The position numbers and the translations under genes were made by a program. A stretch of DNA of 64,000 nucleotides from an uncultured Flavobacteriales bacterium (GTDB taxonomy: Bacteria; Bacteroidota; Bacteroidia; Flavobacteriales_G; Salibacteraceae): contig CAJXZP010000008.1 of NCBI GenBank assembly GCA_913062955.1, positions 1 through 64,000 on the forward strand, written 5' to 3'. The notes below the pieces were generated by a model. The model was not told where the DNA came from, did no database searches, and saw only the letters and a program-made list of their open reading frames with translations. Numbering within the stretch: position 1 is the stretch's first letter; each line of letters opens with the position of its first letter. This document shows positions 1 to 8,057 of this stretch, piece by piece.

Positions 1-809
1 GCGTTTTTACTCATATTAGAACCGGTATTCACCGCTAAATCCAATTTGTTTGTTCCTTGCTTTAAAACAATATTAATAACCCCAGCAATCGCATCAGAAC
101 CGTATTGAGCCGCAGCACCATCTCTAAGAATTTCGATTCTTTCAATAGCAGCAGTGGGAATCGCATTTAAATCTGTACCCACAGATCCGGCACCTACGGT
201 TCCATTAATATTTATTAATGCGGAGGTATGTCTTCTTTTACCATTAATTAAAACTAATACTTGATCCGGACCTAAGTTTCTTAAGGATGCGGGATCAATA
301 TGATCCGTTCCATCTGAAACTGTTTGCGGCTGCGATGAAAATGAAGGTGCAACCATATTCAGGATATCATTAACAGATGTTTGTGAACCTAAAGCAGTTA
401 ACTCTTTCATTTCTAAAACATCTACAGCCACAACGCTTTCTGTTTGCGTTCGGTTTGGATTCCGTGTACCAACTACCATAAACTCATCCATTTTAATATC
501 AGCCGATACTAAAAGTACATTTATAGTTGTTCTATTGTTCACGGCCACCTCTTGGGAGGCATAACCAATGTAGCTCACAATAAGGGTATCCGAACCGGAG
601 GCATTTAATGTAAACTTTCCATTTATATCGGTGGTGGTACCTGTAGTGGTATTTGCTTTTAAGACAATAGTTGCCCCAATTATGGTTTCACCCGTAGTTT
701 TATCGGTTACGGTACCCGAAATGGATTGCGCACTAACTATTCCTGAAAAAAGAATAGAAATCGCAATAGGCACAATTTTTTGCAGCCAAACTTGTAATGT
801 TTTTCTCAT
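1..809 (-). CDS. TonB-dependent receptor, N-terminal part (cut by left window edge)
   Basis: This gene is missing from the ORF track because it runs off the window. It reads from an ATG at 809 with no stop down to base 1. The translation starts with a signal peptide (MRKTLQVWLQKIVPIAIS.., ending near SAQ). A carboxypeptidase-like beta-sandwich follows (SISGTVTDKTTGETIIGATI ... SYIGYASQEV), then a TonB plug domain with VGTRNPNRTQTES, the loop VLINGKRRHTSALIN and the end-of-plug signature IEILRDGAAAQYGSDAIAGVINIVLK. These are the classic marks of an outer-membrane active-transport receptor driven by TonB/ExbBD. The GKRRH loop is typical of receptors of the iron/B12 type rather than of SusC. The beta-barrel lies outside the window, so the substrate cannot be guessed. 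Confidence 0.93.
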   Translation of the reverse strand, partial: MRKTLQVWLQKIVPIAISILFSGIVSAQSISGTVTDKTTGETIIGATIVLKANTTTGTTTDINGKFTLNASGSDTLIVSYIGYASQEVAVNNRTTINVLLVSADIKMDEFMVVGTRNPNRTQTESVVAVDVLEMKELTALGSQTSVNDILNMVAPSFSSQPQTVSDGTDHIDPASLRNLGPDQVLVLINGKRRHTSALININGTVGAGSVGTDLNAIPTAAIERIEILRDGAAAQYGSDAIAGVINIVLKQGTNKLDLAVNTGSNMSKN

Positions 810-1225
810 GTTTTATTTAGTTTTAGTATATATAGATTACTACAATATAAATGTTATCCTAAAGAAAACCAGCATCTTACCCCATAAAAACCCAATTCCA
901 CTCCAATCACAACCTAATACCAACTCATTAAAGACCAACACATTCCCTAGTCTCACTGGTATTCGTCTAAATTTCACTCCCCAAGTTTAATTTGATTTCT
1001 CCTGATCTATCTCATAATTTCCCCTAAACAGATGCCAAAAAACAAACAAAACCATAAGGCGCTGACTGTCAATACGTTTAGACACGTGCATCATTAGCCT
1101 GGGCCTAAAAACCTACATTCTTATGGGTTGAATGCTCCCAATTTTAAGTTAAAATTCCATCATTTAGAAAAGAGAAGAAGAAAGAATATTAAAATTGGAT
1201 ATTGATTACGAAAACAACCTCTGCA
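810..1225. other. intergenic, no gene seen
   Basis: 416 bases between the start of the receptor gene (leftward) and the 3' end of the VanZ-like gene. The track ORF at 631-990 is a shadow of the receptor gene plus spacer. I see no tRNA, hairpin with T-tract or convincing ORF. The receptor promoter must lie here, but I found no clear TAnnTTTG on the minus strand. Confidence 0.5.
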
Positions 1226-1609
1226 TTAAAGTTCTTTTCGTTTCCAAATCATAGCAATGCATGTAAATCCGGCAATCCCAAAGCCATCGGCTACTAAGTC
1301 CAAATAATCCATGTTACGTGTGGCTAAAAACCCTTGACTTAATTCTTCTACAATGACGAACATAGAAACTAGGATCGTTCCTAAAAAGGGCTTGTATTTC
1401 CCTATGGAAAGTCGTTTATTTTTAAGCGACCTATTTATTAAAAGGGTTAAGATTCCGAATAGAAAAAAATGCCCCCATTTATCCGGATAGGGTAAGAAAC
1501 GAACCATTTTGGTAAAAACAATAGTTCCTCCGGTATCGGCTGTGTAAATGATCCAGAGTATAAATAAGGTAAAACTGACGGTAAGTATGTTAACGATTTT
1601 TGAATGCAT
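1226..1609 (-). CDS. VanZ-like family membrane protein
   Basis: A 127-residue protein with four hydrophobic segments and the VanZ-like signature: DKWGHFFLFGILTLLIN in the middle, an EELSQ motif near residue 87, then RNMDYLDLVADGFGI. Conserved acidic, His and Arg residues in these positions are typical of VanZ-like (PF04892) proteins, which sit in the inner membrane. The founder gives low-level teicoplanin resistance, but most members, including short Bacteroidota ones, have no known role. It stands alone, with long spacers on both sides, so context does not help. The family call is secure and the function unknown. Confidence 0.82.
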   Translation of the reverse strand: MHSKIVNILTVSFTLFILWIIYTADTGGTIVFTKMVRFLPYPDKWGHFFLFGILTLLINRSLKNKRLSIGKYKPFLGTILVSMFVIVEELSQGFLATRNMDYLDLVADGFGIAGFTCIAMIWKRKEL

Positions 1610-1730
1610 TCTAAGCTAACGAAAGAGAATTATCATTATTAGCTCGATTGTTGAGCAATTCTGTTAACAATTCCAAAATTTAAATCTTCTATGCTTTTTT
1701 TATATTTCATTCTTGATAAAGAATAAAATT

Positions 1731-1934
1731 TCAATCTGGATATTTTGTTAAATACCCCCCCTTATTTTCATTATTACGGGAAGTTCCATAGGCTTCTTGG
1801 ACCGTATCTGACTCACTCTTTACGGGCTTAATCCCCTCCATTTTTTCAGGTGATTTAACTTTGTTCTCGAACCAATAATGGCTCAGGCAAATCAAAATCA
1901 TACCTAAATAAATGAAACCATTCCTCTTTTTCAT
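1731..1934 (-). CDS. small hypothetical protein with N-terminal membrane segment
   Basis: A 67-residue ORF starting MKKRNGFIYLGMILICLSHY, which looks like one membrane anchor or signal, followed by a polar, charged tail. The tail has no recognisable motif. No overlapping better ORF exists and the start has a purine-rich stretch upstream, but nothing else supports it. It could be a chance ORF or the relic of a larger gene. Confidence 0.35.
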   Translation of the reverse strand: MKKRNGFIYLGMILICLSHYWFENKVKSPEKMEGIKPVKSESDTVQEAYGTSRNNENKGGYLTKYPD

Positions 1935-2429
1935 TCGTATCCACCCTTTTAACTTTCAATTCATTTTCTTCGAATACAAAGTTTAAATCAAAAGTTATCG
2001 AGTCCTAAGAAATGGTGTGAAACAAACGTTTAAAGGGGTGAGTTGAACACGAGCTTAAGAGATCCCAAGTAAATGTCTCCCAAAACACAAAAGCCCTACC
2101 CTACCCGTTCTGAAATACGTTACCGAATATTGAATCCGCTACCTGTACTTCGCAAAACAAGCCACCTAAAAAAAAGAAAATGAGACAAATATCACGAGAT
2201 TTTCACCCCGTACAAAGAAGAAACTAAAGGTAAATATTCGAAGTGTATTTATCCCAATTAATGGATGGAATCAAACTCAAAAAGGAAATAACCATTTGCA
2301 TTTCCCAACATGTATGGCGAAATATTCGTTGCATCTTTTCAATTAATAGAAGGTTTACAACTCCTAAATTTCAATTACATTTAGCCCTTTAATTCTTTTT
2401 AGAATTGTTCGAAAATTTGAAATCATACG
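1935..2429. other. intergenic, no gene seen
   Basis: 495 AT-rich bases upstream of the dicarboxylate transporter. I find no tRNA, no ORF with coding character and no strong hairpin. The transporter promoter should be in the last 100 bases. Poly-A patches and TTG triplets are present, but no good TAnnTTTG box. Confidence 0.5.
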
Positions 2430-3884
2430 ATGCAAAAAACCATTAAGATTATTTTAGGTCCAATATTGGGTTTGATTACCTATTACCTTTTAATGAATCA
2501 AACCCAAGATCATAAAATTGCTGCGACCGGTGGAATTGGAACTTGGATGGCTGTTTGGTGGATTACCGAGGCGGTAAACATTTATTTCACGGCTTTAATT
2601 CCGATTACTTTCCTTCCCTTTCTGGGGGTAGTCAGTATGAAAGAACTCGGGCCGATGTATATGCCCGACATCATTTTCTTTTTCATAGGTGGTTTCTTAT
2701 TGGCCTTTGCACTAGAAAAATGGGAAATCCATAAACGTATTGCATTAAAAATTCTTTTGGTGATCGGGAACTCTCCTCAAAAATTATTACTGGGCTTTAT
2801 GCTCACTAGTTATTTTTTATCGATGTGGATATTGAATACTGCGGTTGTGATGATGCTACTTCCGGCTACTATGGCGGTCTTCAAACAAATTCAAGACAAG
2901 GATACAAACAACGATCTTTCCACCCCCTTTCTTTTAGGAATTGCCTATGCTGCAAGTATTGGCGGTACCGCCACCTTAATAGGGACCGCACCCAATTTGT
3001 ATTTTATGGATTTCTTTAATGAAAACATGACCAATTACGAGCCCGTTACATTTGGAGGCTGGTTTATGATCGGATTACCTGCTAGTTTAGTTTTTGTTTT
3101 TTGCGCATTCTGGGTTATTCAGAAAAGGTATTTAAAGCATACCTCTTCGAGCTTATTTCAAGTAAGTGAAATCAGAAAGCAATATGCAGACCTCGGTAAA
3201 ATCACCCCAGATCAATGGGTAGTTAGTTTAGTATTTGGGGTCACCGTAGTGCTTTGGTTTACCGCCAAAAATTTGGATATTGGAAGTTTCCATTTCCCCG
3301 GTTGGTTAGCTCTTTTCAATAATCCAACCTACATTAAAGAAAGTACCATTGCTATGTTATCCGCTTTTGTTTTGGTGGTTACTCCATCGCAAACTAAAAA
3401 AGGAAATTTACTGGATTGGGAGGCTGCTAAAAAAATCCCCGTAGGCATTATTTTTCTATTTGGAGGAGGATTCGCCTTAGCCAAAGTAATAGGTACGAGT
3501 GGTCTAGGAATATGGCTAGGTGATCAGTTGGTATTCCTAAAAGAGTTCAACCCTGTGGTTGTCGTTATTGGCTTAGCCTTGTTTATGACATTCTTTACGG
3601 AACTAACCTCTAATACGGCCTCTACTATATTGATATTACCTATTCTAATGCCTGTAGCTCAAAACGTAGATATTCATCCCATGATAATAATGATGCCGGT
3701 AGTGATGTCGGCTTCCTTTGCGTTTATGCTCCCCGTAGCGACTCCACCCAACACTATTGTATATGGTACTGAAAAAATAAAAATAAAAGATATGATTCGA
3801 ACCGGATTAATTTTAAATTTAATTGGCGTTGCCATTTCATTGTTGGCGGTATTAGTATGGGGACGCTTCCTTTTTGGGTGGTAA
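2430..3884 (+). CDS. DASS/SLC13-family sodium:dicarboxylate symporter
   Basis: A 484-residue polytopic membrane protein. The SLC13 (divalent anion:Na+ symporter) family signatures are clear: WMAVWWITEAVNIYFTALIP near residue 40, the first SNT-like motif GGTATLIGTAPN near 190 (Na1/substrate site), and the second half TELTSNTAST followed by PVATPPNTIVYG near 440 (the SNT and T-x-P-N signatures). The PS01271-type region VMSASFAFMLPVATPPN is intact. The family imports succinate, fumarate, malate or related di/tricarboxylates, or sulfate, with sodium. The protein is full length and probably monocistronic. The exact substrate is not predictable from sequence. Confidence 0.9.
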   Translation: MQKTIKIILGPILGLITYYLLMNQTQDHKIAATGGIGTWMAVWWITEAVNIYFTALIPITFLPFLGVVSMKELGPMYMPDIIFFFIGGFLLAFALEKWEIHKRIALKILLVIGNSPQKLLLGFMLTSYFLSMWILNTAVVMMLLPATMAVFKQIQDKDTNNDLSTPFLLGIAYAASIGGTATLIGTAPNLYFMDFFNENMTNYEPVTFGGWFMIGLPASLVFVFCAFWVIQKRYLKHTSSSLFQVSEIRKQYADLGKITPDQWVVSLVFGVTVVLWFTAKNLDIGSFHFPGWLALFNNPTYIKESTIAMLSAFVLVVTPSQTKKGNLLDWEAAKKIPVGIIFLFGGGFALAKVIGTSGLGIWLGDQLVFLKEFNPVVVVIGLALFMTFFTELTSNTASTILILPILMPVAQNVDIHPMIIMMPVVMSASFAFMLPVATPPNTIVYGTEKIKIKDMIRTGLILNLIGVAISLLAVLVWGRFLFGW

Positions 3885-3998
3885 TTACACGGTTTATTCC
3901 ATCTCTATTAAAACGGATTGAAATCATTAAAAGAAGAATAAATCTCATTTAAAATCTCACACGCTCCGGGGATTCTATATCTGATATAAAACCAAAAC

Positions 3999-4026
3999 GG
4001 CCCCATAAACACACGTTTATGGGGCC
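3999..4026 (-). terminator. Strong hairpin, terminator for the minus-strand lipoprotein gene
   Basis: A perfect 12-bp stem (GGCCCCATAAAC / GTTTATGGGGCC) with a 4-base loop lies between the convergent transporter and lipoprotein genes. Read on the minus strand it is followed by GTTTTGGTTTTATAT, a T-rich run. The plus side has only a weak T-tract, so it mainly serves the minus strand but may act in both directions. Confidence 0.75.
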
Positions 4027-4041
4027 AATTGTAAAGCAAAA

Positions 4042-4242
4042 TTATTTTTTAATCAAATCCATATTACACACAGGACAAGATTCATTCGTGCTATAAGTTT
4101 TATCATTTTCACATTTCATCGGACAATAATATTCACTTATTTCCTCATTTTCTGCTTTTGAACCTGTCGTATTATCTGAACAACTTTGAATTCCTATGCT
4201 GGAACCAAAAGTCAAAAAAAATAAAAAGAGTACCTTTTTCAT
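4042..4242 (-). CDS. small heavy-metal-binding-domain lipoprotein
   Basis: The ORF track begins at 4263, but residue 8 (4242) starts a proper lipoprotein signal, MKKVLFLFFLTFGSSIGIQSC, and avoids overlap with the upstream gene. After the lipobox Cys comes a short polar linker and then YYCPMKCENDKTYSTNESCPVCNM. This is the pattern of the heavy-metal-binding domain (PF19335 type, YxCPM...CPxCxM) usually found at the N-terminus of CusB-like efflux adaptors or as free small lipoproteins in Bacteroidota. The Cys and Met residues suggest soft-metal (Cu/Zn/Cd) binding in the periplasm. The HYC_CC_PP gene two genes upstream is the same sort of metal-linked small protein. Confidence 0.8.
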   Translation of the reverse strand: MKKVLFLFFLTFGSSIGIQSCSDNTTGSKAENEEISEYYCPMKCENDKTYSTNESCPVCNMDLIKK

Positions 4243-4252
4243 TTGAATCTCG

Positions 4253-6304
4253 TTATTGAACAATTAAACTATTTGAAATAATTTGATCCTCAGAATGAAC
4301 AATCACTTTATAAATCCCTTTGGCCCAATTCGTAGTTTGAATATGTATTCTGGAATCTGAAAATTTAGATGAATACACTAAATTCCCTGTAGCACCATAA
4401 ATATTTATGTTTACGCTTTCTTGCGAATCGGATGGATTGACAATGGTAAATTGACCTTTCGCTGGATTAGGAAAAACTTTAAGTACATTTTGCTTAGCTA
4501 CATCGGAAATATTCAGTGCACCTATGTTTATAACACTGACAGTATTTGCATCGTAATCTACATACCAAATCCTACCGTCCGGACCAATTTTCACACCCAT
4601 AATCCCCTGAGCTGAAGTGTTTATCTTTCCCAATTCAATTGCGGGTATGGTAGAAATATCATAAATGATAATATCTCCCGAAGAGTAATCGCTAATAATC
4701 ATTCTGTCACCAACGATATCTATTCCTGCGGGTTCAATTAGCCCCGTGTTTACTACATCTTCAGTGGTATATCCTGTCATATATCGATATTGAACCACAC
4801 TTTCAAAGGGACCAAAAGTAGGAGTCCCTCCCAAGTTACCCGTATTCTTGTCCAATCTAAAAACCTTCTTATTTCCGTAATCAACTACATAAACCCAGTT
4901 ATCCTTTAATACTAAATGACTCACCACTTTTTCGTTTGGATCTTTAGCTACTGTAAAATCTGAATACCTAAGGATTTTAGCATCTCCATGAAAAGAGGCT
5001 CCGGGTCCATGGTCATCCACAAAATCATATCTTACGATATCATTATTATATCCATCAAAAACCCAAAATACATTTTCATTTTCACTCGCAATCCCCTGTG
5101 CATTCGGACTTACATGAAGCATATCCAAGTGACTTCCATTTCCCCCAGAAGGCTCTGCATAAATTGATAAATCGCTGGACCAAAGAGACGGTCCTGTAAA
5201 GGGCGCACCACCATTATGATTAGCATCAAATACGCCTAGCGAAGTGGCAAAATTTCCATTCGAACTAAAAGCAATTCCAGTGGGTAATGACATAAAATGC
5301 CACGCATTTCCATCCACCTTATGAATATTCGTTTGATTCGTTTCTGCTGGATTATCGATAGTAATTGTGCTCCCTCCTACTTGCTCTGTTCTTTTATTTA
5401 CAACCCACAACTGATTCTTTGAAAGAACAGGATGGAAGTCTAAATCCGTAGGTTTCGAAACCAAATCCGAAGAATTAACTACCTCCTGAAAATGGATCTC
5501 ACTGGTTAAATAATAATCAATAATATTCGGGATCCCCGCTCCAATTTCAATATCTCTAAAAAGGGTATCGTTACTCGGGTTTAAATCTGACCCCCCATTT
5601 ATATTTGAAGCCCAAATCTTTAGGGAGTGATTACCCAAAGTTGCATTCCATAATGACGAATGATCAAAGCTACCAGTTTCAAAGTTTTGAATATTTAAAC
5701 CCGTTAAACTCATGGTTTGAACAGGGTCATTATCAATTTGATAGTTCACATCAAGACTATTCACTACGGCCGATCCATAATTAAAAAAGACCCCTTTTAC
5801 GCTCTTATTTCCTAAATCCTCATACACATTTGGAGATGAAATACTATACAGGGATACATCTCTAATAGGAGGTTCTTCAGCCGTAAAATGAAACCTTAGA
5901 AAGCCACCTGTAATCGCATCAAATGAATTCACCATATATCCATTTACCGTAATTTCAAATTCAAATCCTCCATCGGCATAATCATCCACATATATAAGGT
6001 CATACTCATTCCCAACCGGCAAACACCAAGGTCCTTCTGTAATATGAAGATTACCTCCGTAACCTCCAGAAGGTTGATTTTGCGCACCTGCGCCATTACA
6101 TCCTACAGCAGCATTACCTCCTGAAGCAATGGTTCCATTACCACATGAATTTCCAGTAGGAACAATTTCCCAATATCCCTCAGAACCATATTGATCCGTA
6201 GAAACGGTTAATTCAACGGATACTTCACCAGTGGGACATTGAGTGAATCCTGAAAAACTTATTATTACAATTGCAAATACCCAAATTAACTTTAAAGTTT
6301 TCAT
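4253..6304 (-). CDS. Secreted beta-propeller protein with type IX secretion sorting domain
   Basis: 683 residues. The signal peptide ends at GFTQ. The N-terminal ~140 residues are Gly/Cys-rich with an acidic stretch (VDDYADGGFEFEITVNG), resembling extracellular binding modules. Residues ~150-255 look like a CARDB/Ig-like domain. Residues ~265-600 contain repeated blades such as GIASENENVFWVFDGYNN and IVGDRMIISDYSSGDIIIYD, which resemble NHL/SMP-30-type propeller repeats. The last ~75 residues (LKVFPNPAKGQFTI ... WAKGIYKVIVHSED) form a typical type-A T9SS C-terminal sorting domain. So the protein crosses the outer membrane through the Por system and is attached or released. Ligand or enzymatic activity is unknown. 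The metal-binding lipoprotein follows 10 bases downstream, suggesting co-transcription. Confidence 0.85.
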   Translation of the reverse strand: MKTLKLIWVFAIVIISFSGFTQCPTGEVSVELTVSTDQYGSEGYWEIVPTGNSCGNGTIASGGNAAVGCNGAGAQNQPSGGYGGNLHITEGPWCLPVGNEYDLIYVDDYADGGFEFEITVNGYMVNSFDAITGGFLRFHFTAEEPPIRDVSLYSISSPNVYEDLGNKSVKGVFFNYGSAVVNSLDVNYQIDNDPVQTMSLTGLNIQNFETGSFDHSSLWNATLGNHSLKIWASNINGGSDLNPSNDTLFRDIEIGAGIPNIIDYYLTSEIHFQEVVNSSDLVSKPTDLDFHPVLSKNQLWVVNKRTEQVGGSTITIDNPAETNQTNIHKVDGNAWHFMSLPTGIAFSSNGNFATSLGVFDANHNGGAPFTGPSLWSSDLSIYAEPSGGNGSHLDMLHVSPNAQGIASENENVFWVFDGYNNDIVRYDFVDDHGPGASFHGDAKILRYSDFTVAKDPNEKVVSHLVLKDNWVYVVDYGNKKVFRLDKNTGNLGGTPTFGPFESVVQYRYMTGYTTEDVVNTGLIEPAGIDIVGDRMIISDYSSGDIIIYDISTIPAIELGKINTSAQGIMGVKIGPDGRIWYVDYDANTVSVINIGALNISDVAKQNVLKVFPNPAKGQFTIVNPSDSQESVNINIYGATGNLVYSSKFSDSRIHIQTTNWAKGIYKVIVHSEDQIISNSLIVQ

Positions 6305-6477
6305 CTTTAATACAGTTTAATACCTAACATTTCACTTTTCGCAAAACATTGATTTTTTAATAAAAAATTTGATTAGTGAACATCCCTTTCATTCGATGAA
6401 TATGACCATATTCAAATAAAATAAGAAGAATGTGACCACTAGGGTTAAAAGTGTATTTAAGGTTATATACTACAGTT

Positions 6478-6891
6478 TCAAATTCTAAAAACCTGGTATT
6501 CAATTTTTATATTCACATAGATTTGAGGAGGGTAATAGTTTGTTTCCTCCTGCGCTAAAAGGGTATGGTTTTTTTCATTTATGCGATTATTACCTCGGTA
6601 TGCAAAATCCAGTAAAGAACGAATCTCGGATGATTCTTTTTTAACCTGATCCTTTAGGTGGCAATATTCATACCCATTTTCACAGCAATTAGAAGTCATG
6701 CTTTCTCCCTTAATGGGACACACATTTTCCATTTGATTCATCCCACAGGAAAGGTCTTCTTTAACAAAACCCAAAGATGACTTCACCAATTCTCCCCCAC
6801 AAAAATGTTTAGAAACAGTAAAGCCAATAGAGCTACATAACATTAGCATTCCAAATAGGCAGGTAATTACTTTTTTTAATACGTGGTTCAC
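6478..6891 (-). CDS. HYC_CC_PP-type small secreted protein
   Basis: 137 residues with a signal peptide and the spaced motifs that name the HYC_CC_PP family of Bacteroidota: KHFCGG (residues ~28-33, HFC variant of HYC), NCCENGY (~69-75) and YYPPQIY (~119-125). Extra Cys pairs (LSCGM, NVCPIKG, YCHLKD) are consistent with metal binding or disulfides. Family members often lie near copper/heavy-metal handling genes, and here a metal-binding lipoprotein lies in the same direction downstream. No experimentally known function that I can recall. Confidence 0.75.
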   Translation of the reverse strand: MNHVLKKVITCLFGMLMLCSSIGFTVSKHFCGGELVKSSLGFVKEDLSCGMNQMENVCPIKGESMTSNCCENGYEYCHLKDQVKKESSEIRSLLDFAYRGNNRINEKNHTLLAQEETNYYPPQIYVNIKIEYQVFRI

Positions 6892-7305
6892 GACTGAAAT
6901 ATAACACCATTTGTAAAAACATGAAAATTTAATTCAACTCACCCATAAACAATTTAAATATCTTACACATAGCTATTTACGTCATTACCTCAGGGATTCG
7001 CATTCGATATTCCCGATCGTCAAGCAAAGGCAACTATTGTAACAACCGCATTCGAAACTAATTCTTTACCCAAATCCCATCTCGATATGAGAATCTCACT
7101 TCTAATTGATTTGTAATTTTCATAAAACCTACAGAACGAAAACCTGACTTCCACCCAACAAAAAAAAGGATCGAATCAGCACAAATTCTAGAGCAACGAA
7201 ACTTTTACACCCGCCACAAAAAAGTATAAAACATTCCGCAAGGAGACTTTCATTTAATTAAAAATCAATCCTGCTAAAGGGATGACATGTCAAATTTATA
7301 CGAGG
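6892..7305. other. intergenic, no gene seen
   Basis: 414 bases between the start of the HYC_CC_PP gene and the stop of the MBL hydrolase gene. There is no tRNA-like cloverleaf, no hairpin plus T-tract and no coding-like ORF. It should hold the promoter of the 6891 gene. Confidence 0.5.
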
Positions 7306-7947
7306 TTATAGATGTACGAATGGATTGGCAAATTTTTCATTTCCAATACTCGTTTCTGGACCGTGACCACAATATACAATCATTTCATCCGGTAATAAAT
7401 ACATTTTTTCTTTTATGGATTTTTCCAAAACATCAAAATCACCCCCCGGTAAATCCGTTCGACCAATGCTATTTTGAAACAATACATCACCAGCAACTAC
7501 CCAATTCGATTTTTCGGAAATCAAAGCAATATGTCCGGTGCTATGTCCTGGCACATGAATAACTTTAATCACCTCCCCATCCAAAGTCAACTTGTCACCA
7601 TCTTCCAAAAAATGCGTAATGGGAGGGGAAGGAATGTAGGGTAATCCGTAAACCGAACAGGCCCGTTCGTTTCCACTTAACGTTGACTCTCCATCCTTAT
7701 GACCGGTAGGTAATAAATTCCATTCATCTTTTACATATTGATTTCCAAAAACATGGTCTAAATGAAAATGAGTCAATACCAATTTTACTGGATTTAGTTT
7801 ATTCTCTTCTATAAAGGATTTTAATCGTTGATTTTCTTCCGAGTTAAAACAACCAGGATCAACGATGAAACAGTCGCCATTTGCAGCTGAAATAATAAAA
7901 GTATTCTCTTGAAATGGATTAAAAACCAACTTGTGTACTGTCAACAT
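7306..7947 (-). CDS. MBL-fold metallo-hydrolase (glyoxalase II-like)
   Basis: 213 residues, a complete small metallo-beta-lactamase fold. The zinc ligands are visible: THFHLDH (HxHxDH) near residue 60, the PGHSTGH histidine near 135, the AGDVLF aspartate near 153, and the CGHG histidine near 194. The sequence VLFQNSIGRTDLPGGD is typical of the YcbL/GloB-like subgroup that hydrolyses S-lactoylglutathione or related thioesters, although Bacteroidota commonly lack glutathione, so the real substrate is open. It is divergent from the large outer-membrane gene, with 110 bases between. Confidence 0.9.
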   Translation of the reverse strand: MLTVHKLVFNPFQENTFIISAANGDCFIVDPGCFNSEENQRLKSFIEENKLNPVKLVLTHFHLDHVFGNQYVKDEWNLLPTGHKDGESTLSGNERACSVYGLPYIPSPPITHFLEDGDKLTLDGEVIKVIHVPGHSTGHIALISEKSNWVVAGDVLFQNSIGRTDLPGGDFDVLEKSIKEKMYLLPDEMIVYCGHGPETSIGNEKFANPFVHL

Positions 7948-8057
7948 ACGTTACTATTTAGAATGGCCGAAATTAAATTTATTGAAGCGCACAATAAATC
8001 TTATTTTTACACCTTTAACATTAAACTTTTCGATTCGCAAATTTAGAGCGAACCTTA

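Noticed and set aside
631-990. 119-aa plus-strand ORF in the track
   Set aside because: It lies mostly antisense to the TonB-dependent receptor N-terminus, whose reading frame continues to the window edge. Its residues have no protein character.
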